A stretch of DNA of 64,000 nt from positions 1 to 64,000 of the forward strand of contig DYYG01000007.1 of NCBI GenBank assembly GCA_020741775.1, written 5' to 3'. The notes under the pieces were generated by a model. It saw only the letters and a list, made by a program, of their open reading frames with translations, was not told where the DNA came from and made no database searches. Below are positions 8,709 to 16,818 of this stretch, one piece after another. Origin of the DNA: Methylorubrum populi (lineage in GTDB: Bacteria > Pseudomonadota > Alphaproteobacteria > Rhizobiales > Beijerinckiaceae). The translations under genes were made by a program, and so were the position numbers. How positions within the stretch are numbered: position 1 is the stretch's first letter; each line of letters opens with the position of its first letter.

Positions 8709-9722
8709 ATGGAGTCGGGAATGAACGGCCTGAGTGAGACCGTTGCGGTCGTCGGCGGTGGCTCCTGGGGCACGGCGCTCGCCAATGCCGCCGCGGCGGC
8801 CGGCCGCCCGGTCACCCTCTGGATGCGCGATGCCGAGGCTGCGGCGCGCATCCAGGAGGACCGGGTCAATGCACGCTATCTGCCGGGCGTCGGCCTGCAC
8901 CCGAAGGTGCGGGCGACGGCGGTGGCCGGCCTGCTGGCCGAAGCCGGAACGGTGCTGCTGGTGGTGCCGGCCCAGACCCTGCGCGGCGTGCTCGCGGCCC
9001 TCGGCCCGTCGCTGCGGCCCGACGCGCAGGTCGTGTTGTGCGCGAAGGGCATCGAGCGGGGCAGCGACGCCTTCATGAGCGCGGTGGCCGCCGCAATGCT
9101 GCCCGCCGGCATGCCGGTCGCGGTCTTGTCCGGGCCGAGCTTTGCCGCCGACGTGGCCCGCGGGCTGCCCACGGCGGTGACCCTCGCCGCCGAGGACGGG
9201 GCTCGGGCGGCGCGGCTCGCCGGGTTGCTCTCGGGCCCGGCCTTCCGGCTCTACCACACCGACGACGTCCGTGGCGTCGAGATCGGCGGGGCGGGGAAGA
9301 ACGTGCTCGCCATCGCTTCGGGCATCGTCGCCGGGCGCGGTCTCGGCGAGAGCGCCCGCGCCGCACTGATCGCCCGCGCCTTCGCCGAGTTGATGCGCTT
9401 CGCCCGCGCCTATGGCGGGCGGGCCGAGACGCTGATGGGCCTGTCGGGCCTCGGCGATCTCGTGCTCACCGCCTCCTCGTCGCAATCGCGCAACTTCGCC
9501 TTCGGCGAGCGCCTCGGGCAGGGAGCGACGCCCGAACAGGCCTCGGGCGGCAAACTGGCGGAGGGCGCCTTCACCGCCGCCGCCCTGGTCGGCCTCGCCC
9601 GTGCGCGGGAGATCGAGATGCCCGTGGCCGAGGCCGTGGCCGCCGTGATCGCCGGCGAACTCACGGTCGACGGGGCGATGGCGCGTCTGCTGTCGCGCCC
9701 GCTCAAGGCGGAGGCCGAGTGA
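8709..9722 (+). CDS. gpsA: NAD(P)+-dependent glycerol-3-phosphate dehydrogenase
   Basis: GpsA reduces dihydroxyacetone phosphate to sn-glycerol 3-phosphate, the backbone for phospholipids. The product is 337 residues from ATG 8709, which has GGAGG five bases upstream; a second ATG at 8721 is also possible. The N-terminal Rossmann motif is VAVVGGGSWGTALA, a catalytic-region GAGKNVLAIASG follows, and GLSGLGDLVLT lies in the C-terminal helical domain. These are diagnostic for GpsA. The order tsaD, gpsA, EVE protein is common in alphaproteobacteria, although here a chemoreceptor is inserted between the first two. Confidence 0.96.
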   Translation: MESGMNGLSETVAVVGGGSWGTALANAAAAAGRPVTLWMRDAEAAARIQEDRVNARYLPGVGLHPKVRATAVAGLLAEAGTVLLVVPAQTLRGVLAALGPSLRPDAQVVLCAKGIERGSDAFMSAVAAAMLPAGMPVAVLSGPSFAADVARGLPTAVTLAAEDGARAARLAGLLSGPAFRLYHTDDVRGVEIGGAGKNVLAIASGIVAGRGLGESARAALIARAFAELMRFARAYGGRAETLMGLSGLGDLVLTASSSQSRNFAFGERLGQGATPEQASGGKLAEGAFTAAALVGLARAREIEMPVAEAVAAVIAGELTVDGAMARLLSRPLKAEAE

Positions 9723-9807
9723 GCGGGGGAGGGGGGAACCCGCCCTTCAAGCTCGGCCGATTCTTCGCTAAGCGGAGGCGCTGTCCCCATCGGAGCCGTC
9801 CCGCGCC

Positions 9808-10230
9808 ATGGCCTATTGGCTGTTCAAGTCCGAACCCTCGACCTGGTCCTGGGATCAGCAGGTCGAGGCGGGGGAGGGCGGCACCTTCTGGAACGGTGTG
9901 CGCAACCATCTCGCTAAGAAGCAGATGCAGGCGATGCAGGTCGGCGAGCGCGGCTTCTTCTACCATTCCAACGAGGGCAAGGCCGTCGTCGGCATCGTCG
10001 CGGTCATCAAGCCCTATTACCCCGACCATACCGACGAGAGCGGCCGCTTCGGCATGGTCGACGTGAAGGCGGTGGCGCCGATGCCGCGCCCGGTGACGCT
10101 CGAGGCGATCAAGGCCGAGCCAGTCCTCAAGGACATGGCACTCGTCACCAATTCGCGCCTCTCGGTGCAGCCGGTCACGGAGGCGGAATGGGCCAGGATC
10201 TGCGCCATGGGCGGCTACGTCCAGGATTGA
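9808..10230 (+). CDS. EVE-domain protein
   Basis: This 140-residue protein is essentially one EVE domain, a PUA-like fold related to eukaryotic THYN1. It begins MAYWLFKSEPSTWSW and has FWNGVRNH and GERGFFYHSN in the expected order. EVE domains bind modified bases in nucleic acids; family members occur both with restriction systems and as conserved housekeeping genes beside gpsA. This copy is the housekeeping type. It lies 85 bases after gpsA on the same strand. The precise ligand cannot be read from sequence. Confidence 0.92.
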   Translation: MAYWLFKSEPSTWSWDQQVEAGEGGTFWNGVRNHLAKKQMQAMQVGERGFFYHSNEGKAVVGIVAVIKPYYPDHTDESGRFGMVDVKAVAPMPRPVTLEAIKAEPVLKDMALVTNSRLSVQPVTEAEWARICAMGGYVQD

Positions 10231-10269
10231 TCCGGCCGGGCCGCGCCGTCTTCGCAGAGGGGCCGGCGC

Positions 10270-11475
10270 CTACGGTTCGGAGCGCAGGGGCCGGCCCGCT
10301 GCCAGAAGGCCGCGATTGCGCAGCCGGGCTGTGCCGGCTTCGATCGCCCGCCTGAGCGAGGCGCGCATTGGCGGCTCGATCCAGCCGGAGACCAGGAGGG
10401 CGGCGGCGATGGCGGCCCCGAAGCCGCCCGCGAGGATCATGGCGGGTGGCAGGCCGAGGGCGGCGGCGAACCGCATCGCCAGGGCGCCAATGAAGGTGTG
10501 CAGGAGGTAGAGCGGATAGGTTGCGAGTCCGATCTTCCGGCTCGCCGCCGTGACGCCGGGATAGGTGTCGAGCAGAACCGCGTTCGCCCGCAGCGAGAGG
10601 CCGAACAGGATCAGGAAGCCGCCATAGAGCAGCAGGGGCATCCGGTCGTCGCGCACGAGGCCGAACGCGGCGGCGACGAAGCTGCTGTCGTAGCGGATCT
10701 GGAGCAGGCCCCCCACCAGGCAGAGAGCGAGGCCGAGCCAGCGCCGAACGGTGAAGCCCTTCTGCATCCCGCTCCACAGCAGCACGCCGAGGGCGAAATG
10801 GCAGCCATGGGTGAGCAGGAGCAGCTTGGCCCCGCGCGTGCTGATGATCCGGCCGAGATCGGGCCAGAGCGGCATCGCCGCCAGGCACCAAGCGAGGGTG
10901 CTGACGAGGCCGATGGCCAGGATCACCGGCTCCAGCCGATCGAACCGGCGCATCGCCAGCAGCGCGTAGATGAGGCTGTAGAAAGCGATCTCGACCCCGA
11001 GGGTCCAATACACCCCGTCGATCCAGCGCGGCGCCGGAAACAGAATGAGGGTGCGGACATAGCGTTCGGCGAGAACGAGGAGGCCATCCGGAAAGAAGAT
11101 CAGGGCGAGCCCGAACGACACCGTGGCGCAGAACCAGACGCCCGGCATGAGCCGCAGGACGCGGTTGACGAGGAAGTCCGAAGGCCGCGCGCGGGCGGCC
11201 GAATAGGCGATGACGTAGCCCGAGATCACGAAGAACATCTCGACGCCGACCCAGCCCTGGGAGCTGAGGGGCAGGAGGGCCGGGAACGGGATCGGCTGTC
11301 CGACCAGCACGGCGGCTTCGCTCGACGGAGCGAGCCAGGCGGTACAGGCGAGGTGATAGAGCATGACGAGACCCGCCGCGCCGAAGCGCAGCAGGTCGAG
11401 CCCGGCCAGGGAGCGGTGTGCCTGCGCGGGGCGTGCCGGCGCCGGGAGGACGCTTTCCTTCGTGGCCGATGCCAT
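10270..11475 (-). CDS. Acyltransferase-3 family membrane protein
   Basis: The 401-residue product has about ten hydrophobic segments and the N-terminal pattern of acyltransferase family 3 (LRFGAAGLVMLYHL, where the His is expected to be catalytic, then VEMFFVISGYVI and VLRLMPG). Such proteins move acyl groups, often acetyl, onto extracytoplasmic sugars such as exopolysaccharide or O-antigen. The acceptor is unknown, and no polysaccharide genes adjoin it. The start at 11473-11475 (MASATKES) is preferred over an ATG 31 codons upstream whose extension has no family resemblance. It converges with the EVE gene across a 39-base gap. Confidence 0.88.
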   Translation of the reverse strand: MASATKESVLPAPARPAQAHRSLAGLDLLRFGAAGLVMLYHLACTAWLAPSSEAAVLVGQPIPFPALLPLSSQGWVGVEMFFVISGYVIAYSAARARPSDFLVNRVLRLMPGVWFCATVSFGLALIFFPDGLLVLAERYVRTLILFPAPRWIDGVYWTLGVEIAFYSLIYALLAMRRFDRLEPVILAIGLVSTLAWCLAAMPLWPDLGRIISTRGAKLLLLTHGCHFALGVLLWSGMQKGFTVRRWLGLALCLVGGLLQIRYDSSFVAAAFGLVRDDRMPLLLYGGFLILFGLSLRANAVLLDTYPGVTAASRKIGLATYPLYLLHTFIGALAMRFAAALGLPPAMILAGGFGAAIAAALLVSGWIEPPMRASLRRAIEAGTARLRNRGLLAAGRPLRSEP

Positions 11476-11711
11476 TGACGTGAATCCAGTTGCCGGAAGC
11501 TGCAGCACAAGCAGCCGGCCGAAACCCGCTTGTTTGTCCTGTCTTCCCAAGACCGGATCCTGCGGCAAGGAGAAAGAATACCGATTTCGTCCGACCCGTG
11601 GCCCCGGTGTGGTGTCGAGGGGGCGGTTTCACGAGAACGTGAAGCTTGGCCGCTTGTCCGCTGGCCCGCGATGGCGTTGCGCTCCCGATCTCTCTGAAAC
11701 TGGAGACTGCG

Positions 11712-12329
11712 ATGGCGCCGCGCGAACCCCTACTGACCCCCGTGCCGATTGCCGAGCTGCGGCCGACGCAGATGACGGTGGGCTACCGCGAGGTCGAGGA
11801 GAAGTGCCGCCGCTGGCGGTCGCACGATGCCGACAAGAAGGCGGCCTTCCTCGGCTCGCACATGATCCCCGTGCTGCTCGGGCCGAAGAAACGGTACTAC
11901 GTGATCGACCACCACCATCTCGCCCGCGCCCTGCAGGAAGAGGGGGTGGAGAGCGTGCTGGTGACGGTGGTGGCCGACCTGCACAAGCTCGACAAGGATG
12001 CCTTCTGGACGGTGGCGGACCACAAGTCCTGGGTTCACCCCTACAACGCGGACGGCGTGCGGGTGGGCTTCGACGACGTGCCGAAGCGGATCGCGGAGCT
12101 GACCGACGATCCGTTTCGCAGCTTGGCGGGCGAGCTGCGCCGGGCCGGCGGCTTTGCCAAGGATACCACCCCCTTCAGCGAGTTCCTGTGGGCCGACTTC
12201 CTGCGGCGCAACCTCAAGCGGAAGGCGATCGAGCGCGACTTCACCGCCTCCCTGGAGAGCGCCCTGAGCCTCGCCAAATCGCCGGATGCCGGCTACCTGC
12301 CCGGCTGGTGCGGGCCCCTCGACGGCTGA
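11712..12329 (+). CDS. Stand-alone ParB-like domain protein
   Basis: The 205-residue protein matches the ParB-like nuclease/sulfiredoxin-fold family rather than true chromosome-partition ParB: it lacks the HTH and dimer domains, and no parA is near. Visible features are PVPIAELRPTQMTVG at the N-terminus and VIDHHHLARALQEEG (about residues 60-75), the conserved pocket segment. CTP or ATP hydrolysis is known for parts of this superfamily, but the role of this subfamily is not established. ATG 11712 has GGAG eight bases upstream and is preferred over one at 11646. The last 37 bases overlap the 3' end of dsbB on the opposite strand. Confidence 0.8.
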   Translation: MAPREPLLTPVPIAELRPTQMTVGYREVEEKCRRWRSHDADKKAAFLGSHMIPVLLGPKKRYYVIDHHHLARALQEEGVESVLVTVVADLHKLDKDAFWTVADHKSWVHPYNADGVRVGFDDVPKRIAELTDDPFRSLAGELRRAGGFAKDTTPFSEFLWADFLRRNLKRKAIERDFTASLESALSLAKSPDAGYLPGWCGPLDG

Positions 12330-12808
12330 GCGAACAGGGCGGCCGCCGCGGCGAGAGCCGCGAGGGCGGCCGCGATCACGGCGTTCCAGCCGGCGAGCGA
12401 GATCCCGAGGAAGCGCCACGCGGCCGCCGTGCAATCGACCGGCCGCACATGTTCGAGGCTCTTCAGGAAATCGCCGACATCCGCCGGCCCGGCCCCCGAG
12501 CCGCCACCGCAATCGCTCGGGCCCGGCCAGAAGCCCCATTCGGCCCCCGCATGGTAGACGCCGAGCCCGGCACCGTAGAGCAGCAGGACGGCCATCAGGC
12601 CGAGCACCAGCCGCGCGGGTCGCCGTGGCGCCAGGGCCGCGATCAGGCCCAGCGGCACGACGAGGTAATAGGGCACCCGCTCCGTCAGGCAGAGCTTGCA
12701 CGGCACGTAGCCGAGGCCGTGCTCGAACACGAGGGCGGCACCCACCGTCGCGGCGGCCCCGAGCGCCACCGCGAGCGCCGCGCCGCGGAAGGTGAGGAGA
12801 CGGTTCAC
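12293..12808 (-). CDS. dsbB: Disulfide bond formation protein B family
   Basis: DsbB reoxidises the periplasmic dithiol oxidase DsbA and passes electrons to quinone. The 171-residue product has four hydrophobic helices. The quinone-proximal CKLC motif is at Cys37 and Cys40, and the second periplasmic pair is Cys100 and Cys126, so all four essential cysteines are present. The start is a GTG (12806-12808) that overlaps the TGA of the upstream YqaA-like gene as GTGA, indicating translational coupling. The 3' end overlaps the convergent ParB-like gene by 37 bases. Confidence 0.9.
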   Translation of the reverse strand: MNRLLTFRGAALAVALGAAATVGAALVFEHGLGYVPCKLCLTERVPYYLVVPLGLIAALAPRRPARLVLGLMAVLLLYGAGLGVYHAGAEWGFWPGPSDCGGGSGAGPADVGDFLKSLEHVRPVDCTAAAWRFLGISLAGWNAVIAAALAALAAAAALFAQPSRGPHQPGR

Positions 12809-13386
12809 AGCATCACCTTGAACGCGACGAAGCCGAGGATCACCACCGCGGCGAACAGGGCCACCACGACGTTGAGGTGCCGGTCGAGCGCGGCGCGGAT
12901 GCCGATGCCGTAGCGCCCGAGCAACCCGGCGAGCAGGAAGAAGCGCGCGCCGCGGGTGATGACCGAGAGCAGGATGAACCAGAACAGCGAGTAATGGGCG
13001 AAGCCCGAGGTGATGGTGACGAGCTTGTAGGGGATCGGAGTGAGCCCTTTGAGCAGGATCACCCAATGCCCGTAGGTGGCGTAGGAGGCCTGGAACGTCT
13101 CCGCCTTGTCGGCCAGCCCGTAGAGGTTGAACAGCCACTGCCCGACCGAGTCGAACAGCAGCGCGCCGATGGCGTAGCCGAGCAGGCCGCCGAGCACGGA
13201 GGCGATGGTGGCGATGGTGGCGTAGAACCAGACCCGGTCGGGCCGGCTCACCGCCATCGGCACCAGCATCGCATCCGGCGGGACGGGGAAGAACGAACTC
13301 TCGGCGAAGGCCACCGCCCCGAGCGCCCAGGGCGCGGAGGGCTTGGCGGCGAGCGCGAGTATCCACTCGTAGAGCCGGCGGATCAT
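12805..13386 (-). CDS. YqaA/DedA-family membrane protein
   Basis: This 193-residue inner-membrane protein has four to five hydrophobic segments and matches the YqaA branch of the DedA/SNARE-associated family (FAESSFFPVPPDAML near residues 27-41, and GLTPIPYKLVTITSG near 114-128). DedA relatives are implicated in lipid flipping and envelope homeostasis. The function of the YqaA subgroup is unproven. Its stop codon overlaps the GTG start of dsbB. Pairing of YqaA and DsbB genes suggests a shared envelope role. Confidence 0.9.
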   Translation of the reverse strand: MIRRLYEWILALAAKPSAPWALGAVAFAESSFFPVPPDAMLVPMAVSRPDRVWFYATIATIASVLGGLLGYAIGALLFDSVGQWLFNLYGLADKAETFQASYATYGHWVILLKGLTPIPYKLVTITSGFAHYSLFWFILLSVITRGARFFLLAGLLGRYGIGIRAALDRHLNVVVALFAAVVILGFVAFKVML

Positions 13387-13654
13387 GGGGCCTCGTCAGG
13401 GTCCGGAAAGCGGTGCCCTTTCAGCACAGAAGCGGCCCGGAGGCGAGGGTTCCGACGCGATGAGCGGGAGCCGCCTCTCCCGGGCCGGTCAGGACCAAGG
13501 CGCGCCGAGCCTCGTCCGATATGGGCTCCGCTGGATCGGATCGGTCCCGTCCCGGCAGGGCGCGCGGCGCGCGAGTGATGTCCGAAGCCGCCAGCCGGAT
13601 CGCATTCCCACGGCCGACAATATCAATTAACTTATGATAGTGTCGATTCGGGTG

Positions 13655-13660
13655 AGGAGG
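13655..13660 (+). promoter_or_regulatory. Ribosome binding site that sets a TTG start
   Basis: AGGAGG at 13655-13660 sits five bases before TTG 13666. No in-frame ATG or GTG exists upstream that could serve, so this site decides the start of the queuosine-precursor transporter gene. Confidence 0.75.
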
Positions 13661-13665
13661 AGGGC

Positions 13666-14340
13666 TTGGCCGACGGTCCGCGCTATCTCGGTCTCATCAC
13701 GGGAGTTTTCTGCGGAGCGCTGGTCTCGACCATCATTCTCTCAGGAAAGATCGCAGCGGTCGCCGGAGCCACGTTTCCGGCCTCGATCGCGCTGTTTCCT
13801 CTGACTTTTCTCATCGGCGACGTCCTGACAGAGGTCTATGGCTATGCTGCCACGCGCCGCGCCGTGTGGGCGGGACTGATCTCCGAACTGCTCTGGATTG
13901 CCTCCTACACCGCTGCCGCGGCCCTGCCGCCCGCGCCATTCTGGCCTCATCAGGACACGTTTTCGGCGCTGCTTGGCCAGACACCGCGCATCGCACTCGC
14001 GGGCATGATCGCCTATGTCTGCGGTGAATTCGTGAACGCCTATGTTCTGGCGCGCATGAAGATCGCGAGCGGCGGAGGCTATCTCGCCCTGCGCATGATC
14101 GGATCGACCGTGTTCGGGGCAGCGACCGATACCGCCATCGTCCTCGTCATCGCGTTTTGCGGAGTAATCCCAGCCGGTCAATTGCTCGAAATGGGCTTCG
14201 TTGTCTGGATACTCAAAGTGATATGGGAAATCTTGGCTCTTCCCATTTCGCTGCCTCTCGTCCGCTGGCTGAAGCGGCGCGAGCAGATCGATTATTTCGA
14301 CGTCGGGACGGACTTCAATCCGTTCCGGCTTCAGCGCTGA
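13666..14340 (+). CDS. Queuosine precursor transporter, YhhQ family
   Basis: The 224-residue membrane protein has about six hydrophobic segments and the YhhQ/VUT1 signature FPLTFLIGDVLTEVYGY (about residues 45-61), plus FVNAYVLARMKI. YhhQ imports preQ0/preQ1 for tRNA queuosine synthesis. The frame starts at a TTG with a strong AGGAGG site. No queuosine biosynthesis gene is adjacent, and I saw no preQ1 riboswitch in the leader. Transcription may start in the AT-richer stretch near 13615-13640. Confidence 0.92.
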   Translation: MADGPRYLGLITGVFCGALVSTIILSGKIAAVAGATFPASIALFPLTFLIGDVLTEVYGYAATRRAVWAGLISELLWIASYTAAAALPPAPFWPHQDTFSALLGQTPRIALAGMIAYVCGEFVNAYVLARMKIASGGGYLALRMIGSTVFGAATDTAIVLVIAFCGVIPAGQLLEMGFVVWILKVIWEILALPISLPLVRWLKRREQIDYFDVGTDFNPFRLQR

Positions 14341-14546
14341 TCGGCTCGTTCCGTCGGCGCTTTCCGCCCGGCCGAGGCCCATTCCGCCTCATCCTGCGGC
14401 GACGCCCGAAGCCGCCCGTTCATCGTCCTGTCCGGGCGCAGAGATCGGGATCGGCCCTGGCCGGTCCAACGGGGCGACGGATGATGCGATTGGCAAAAAA
14501 TCGCTCTGGCCCGGCGCCCCGGCTTGTGCCAAGAGGCGGGGGCGTC

Positions 14547-14631
14547 GCGGGTATGGCGGAACTGGTAGACGCGGGCGACTCAAAATCGCCAGCCGAAAGG
14601 CGTGGGGGTTCGATTCCCTCTACCCGCACCA
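14547..14631 (+). tRNA. tRNA-Leu (anticodon CAA)
   Basis: An 85-nt cloverleaf starts GCGGGTATGGCGGAACTGGT and ends with encoded CCA (14629-14631). The anticodon stem GGCGA/TCGCC encloses CTCAAAA, giving anticodon CAA for UUG leucine codons. A class II variable arm and the T arm GGGGGTTCGATTCCC are present. Confidence 0.95.
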
Positions 14632-14632
14632 T

Positions 14633-15325
14633 TCAGCCCTGAAGGAATCGCCGGATCCAGCCGGCCACGCGGGCACTGTCATGCGGTGTCTCCAGAGAGG
14701 CGAGCGCGCCCTGCACCAGATCGGGATTCGCTTCGCCGGCACGGTGACCCTGCGTGAGGGCGTGCGCGTAATCGGGCGCGAATTCCGGATGACACTGGAA
14801 GGACAGGGCCGGGCGGTCGGCATAGGCCAGCACGCCATAGGGCGTGAAGGCGCTGCCCGCGAGCACGCGCGCGCCTGGCGGCAGGGCGACGACCTGATCC
14901 TGATGGCTCACGGGAATGGCGATCCGCTCCGCCTCGTCCATGAAGGGCGCGCGCTCCACCACGTCGTAGCCGTGCAGCCCGAGGCCCCAGCCCCGCGTCG
15001 AGCGCTCCACCCGTCCGCCGAAGGCCTGCGCCAGCGCCTGATGGCCGAAGCAGAGGCCGACGAGCTTCGTCGTCGGATCGAGGTCGCGCAGGAAGGCTAG
15101 CAGATCCTCGACCCAGGGAATCGGATCGTAGACCGAGGCCGGCGAACCGGTGATGACGTAGGCATCGAACGTCTCCGGCGCTTCGGGCCAGCGGCCCGCG
15201 GTCACGTCGAAGCGCGCGAAGCTGTGGCCGTCGCCGATCAGCGTTTCCACCATCGCGCCGTAGGACGGGAAGCGCCCGCCGAGCCGCTCCGGCGGGTGGC
15301 CGGTTTCGAGGATCCCGATTCTCAT
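14633..15325 (-). CDS. Class I glutamine amidotransferase
   Basis: This 230-residue GATase-1 domain protein is free-standing. The catalytic triad is visible as Cys92 (in GLCFGHQ), His179 and Glu181 (in QCHPEF). It lacks any synthetase domain and belongs to the GuaA-like or YfeJ-like stand-alone group, whose members hydrolyse gamma-glutamyl compounds or supply ammonia. The gene lies 38 bases after an ethanolamine-type permease on the same strand, so a role in amine or gamma-glutamylamine use is possible but inferred. MRIGILETG at 15323-15325 is the family-like start; an ATG seven codons upstream is an alternative. Confidence 0.85.
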   Translation of the reverse strand: MRIGILETGHPPERLGGRFPSYGAMVETLIGDGHSFARFDVTAGRWPEAPETFDAYVITGSPASVYDPIPWVEDLLAFLRDLDPTTKLVGLCFGHQALAQAFGGRVERSTRGWGLGLHGYDVVERAPFMDEAERIAIPVSHQDQVVALPPGARVLAGSAFTPYGVLAYADRPALSFQCHPEFAPDYAHALTQGHRAGEANPDLVQGALASLETPHDSARVAGWIRRFLQG

Positions 15326-15363
15326 ACCGATCCCATGGGCTGCCATGTCCCGAACGTTCGAGG

Positions 15364-16740
15364 TCAGATCGCCGGGTCGAAGGCGGAGGCCGGCGCCTTG
15401 GCGGCGGGCTTCGCAACGAGGCGTACCAGCAGCACGGCAACGCCCATCACCACGGCGAAGATCGCGAAGATCAGCGGATTGTAGACCACCAGAGCCACGA
15501 GGCAGATCACGGCGAAAGTCAGAGCGAAGGCGGGGGCGACGGGATAGAGCGGCGCGCGGTAGGGCCGGGCGAGATCCGGCTCGCTCCGGCGCAGGCGGAA
15601 CAGGGCGGCCATGCTCATGATGTACATGGTGAGCGCCCCGAACACCGCCATCGTCACGATGCTGGCGGTGAGCGACTGCCCGGCGACGCTGACGAGGTTG
15701 TCGCTGTAAATTGCAGCGATGCCGACGACCCCGCCGGCCAGGGTCGCGATATGCGGAGTCTGGAAGCGCGGATGCACCCGCGCGAACAGGCCCGGCAGGA
15801 AGCCGGCGCGGGCCAGGGCGAAGATCTGGCGGGCATAGCCCATGATGATGCCGTGGAAGGAGGCGACGAGGCCGAACAGGCCGAGCCAGACCAGCATGTG
15901 CAGCCAGCCGCTCGACTCGCCGACCACCCGCTTCATCGCCTGGGGCAGGGGATCGTTGAGGTCGGACAGGCTCTTCCAGTCGCCGGCGGCGCCGGCGAAC
16001 AGCATCACCCCGAAGGCGAGGGCGGTCAGCGTCAGCACGCCGGTGATGTAGGCGATGGGAATCGTGCGCTTCGGATCCTTGGCCTCCTCTGCGGCCATGG
16101 CGACGCCCTCGATGGCGAGGAAGAACCAGATCGCGAAGGGAATCGCCGCGAAGATGCCGCCGATAGCAGCGGGCGTGAAGGTGTCCTGCCCGGCCCAGCC
16201 GCCGGCGGTGAAGTTCGCGAGACTGAAGGCCGGGGCGACGACGCCCATGAACACCAGCAATTCGGCCACGGCGAGAATCGTCACGAACAGCTCGAAGGTC
16301 GCGGCGATGTGAACGCCCACGATGTTGAGGCCCATGAACAGCAGGTAGGCCCCGAGCGCCGCGTGCTTCGGGTCGAGCCCCGGAAACTGGACGTTGAGAT
16401 AGGCGCCGATGGCGAGGGCGATGGCCGGCGGCGCGAACACGAATTCGATCAGCGTCGCGTAGCCGGCAACCGCCGCGCCGGTCGGCCCGAAGGCGCGCAG
16501 GGAATAGGCGAAGGGACCGCCCGCCTGCGGGATCGCGGTGGTGAGTTCAGTGAAGCTGAAGATGAAGGCCACGTACATCGCCGCGACGGCGATGGTGGTG
16601 ATGAGGAAGCCGAGCGTGCCGCCCTGCGCCCAGCCGTAACTCCACCCGAAATACTCGCCGGAGATGACCAGTCCGACGGCGATGCCCCAGAGGTGAAAGG
16701 CATTCAGGCTCTTATCGAGCGCGGTCGAAGGCGTCGGCAT
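15364..16740 (-). CDS. APC-family permease, ethanolamine-permease type
   Basis: The 458-residue product has about twelve membrane helices and APC-superfamily features: VISGEYFGWSYGWAQGG in helix 1 (about residues 26-42) and TTAIPQAGGPFAYSLRAFGP in helix 2. The GEYFGWNYG-like motif is characteristic of the ethanolamine permease branch rather than general amino-acid permeases. No ethanolamine ammonia-lyase genes are in the window. The start MPTPSTALDK at 16738-16740 is chosen over an ATG five codons upstream. It probably forms an operon with the downstream amidotransferase. Confidence 0.85.
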   Translation of the reverse strand: MPTPSTALDKSLNAFHLWGIAVGLVISGEYFGWSYGWAQGGTLGFLITTIAVAAMYVAFIFSFTELTTAIPQAGGPFAYSLRAFGPTGAAVAGYATLIEFVFAPPAIALAIGAYLNVQFPGLDPKHAALGAYLLFMGLNIVGVHIAATFELFVTILAVAELLVFMGVVAPAFSLANFTAGGWAGQDTFTPAAIGGIFAAIPFAIWFFLAIEGVAMAAEEAKDPKRTIPIAYITGVLTLTALAFGVMLFAGAAGDWKSLSDLNDPLPQAMKRVVGESSGWLHMLVWLGLFGLVASFHGIIMGYARQIFALARAGFLPGLFARVHPRFQTPHIATLAGGVVGIAAIYSDNLVSVAGQSLTASIVTMAVFGALTMYIMSMAALFRLRRSEPDLARPYRAPLYPVAPAFALTFAVICLVALVVYNPLIFAIFAVVMGVAVLLVRLVAKPAAKAPASAFDPAI

Positions 16741-16818
16741 CGTGCGTCCCCGCATCCCAGCCCCGCCAGGGGGCCACAGGCGAGGGCTGCAAGCAAGAGC
16801 TTTGCCGTGGCGACGCCA

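Noticed and set aside
13600..13665. A preQ1 riboswitch before the queuosine-precursor transporter
   Set aside because: No preQ1-type stem-loop with an A-rich tail can be drawn from the short leader.
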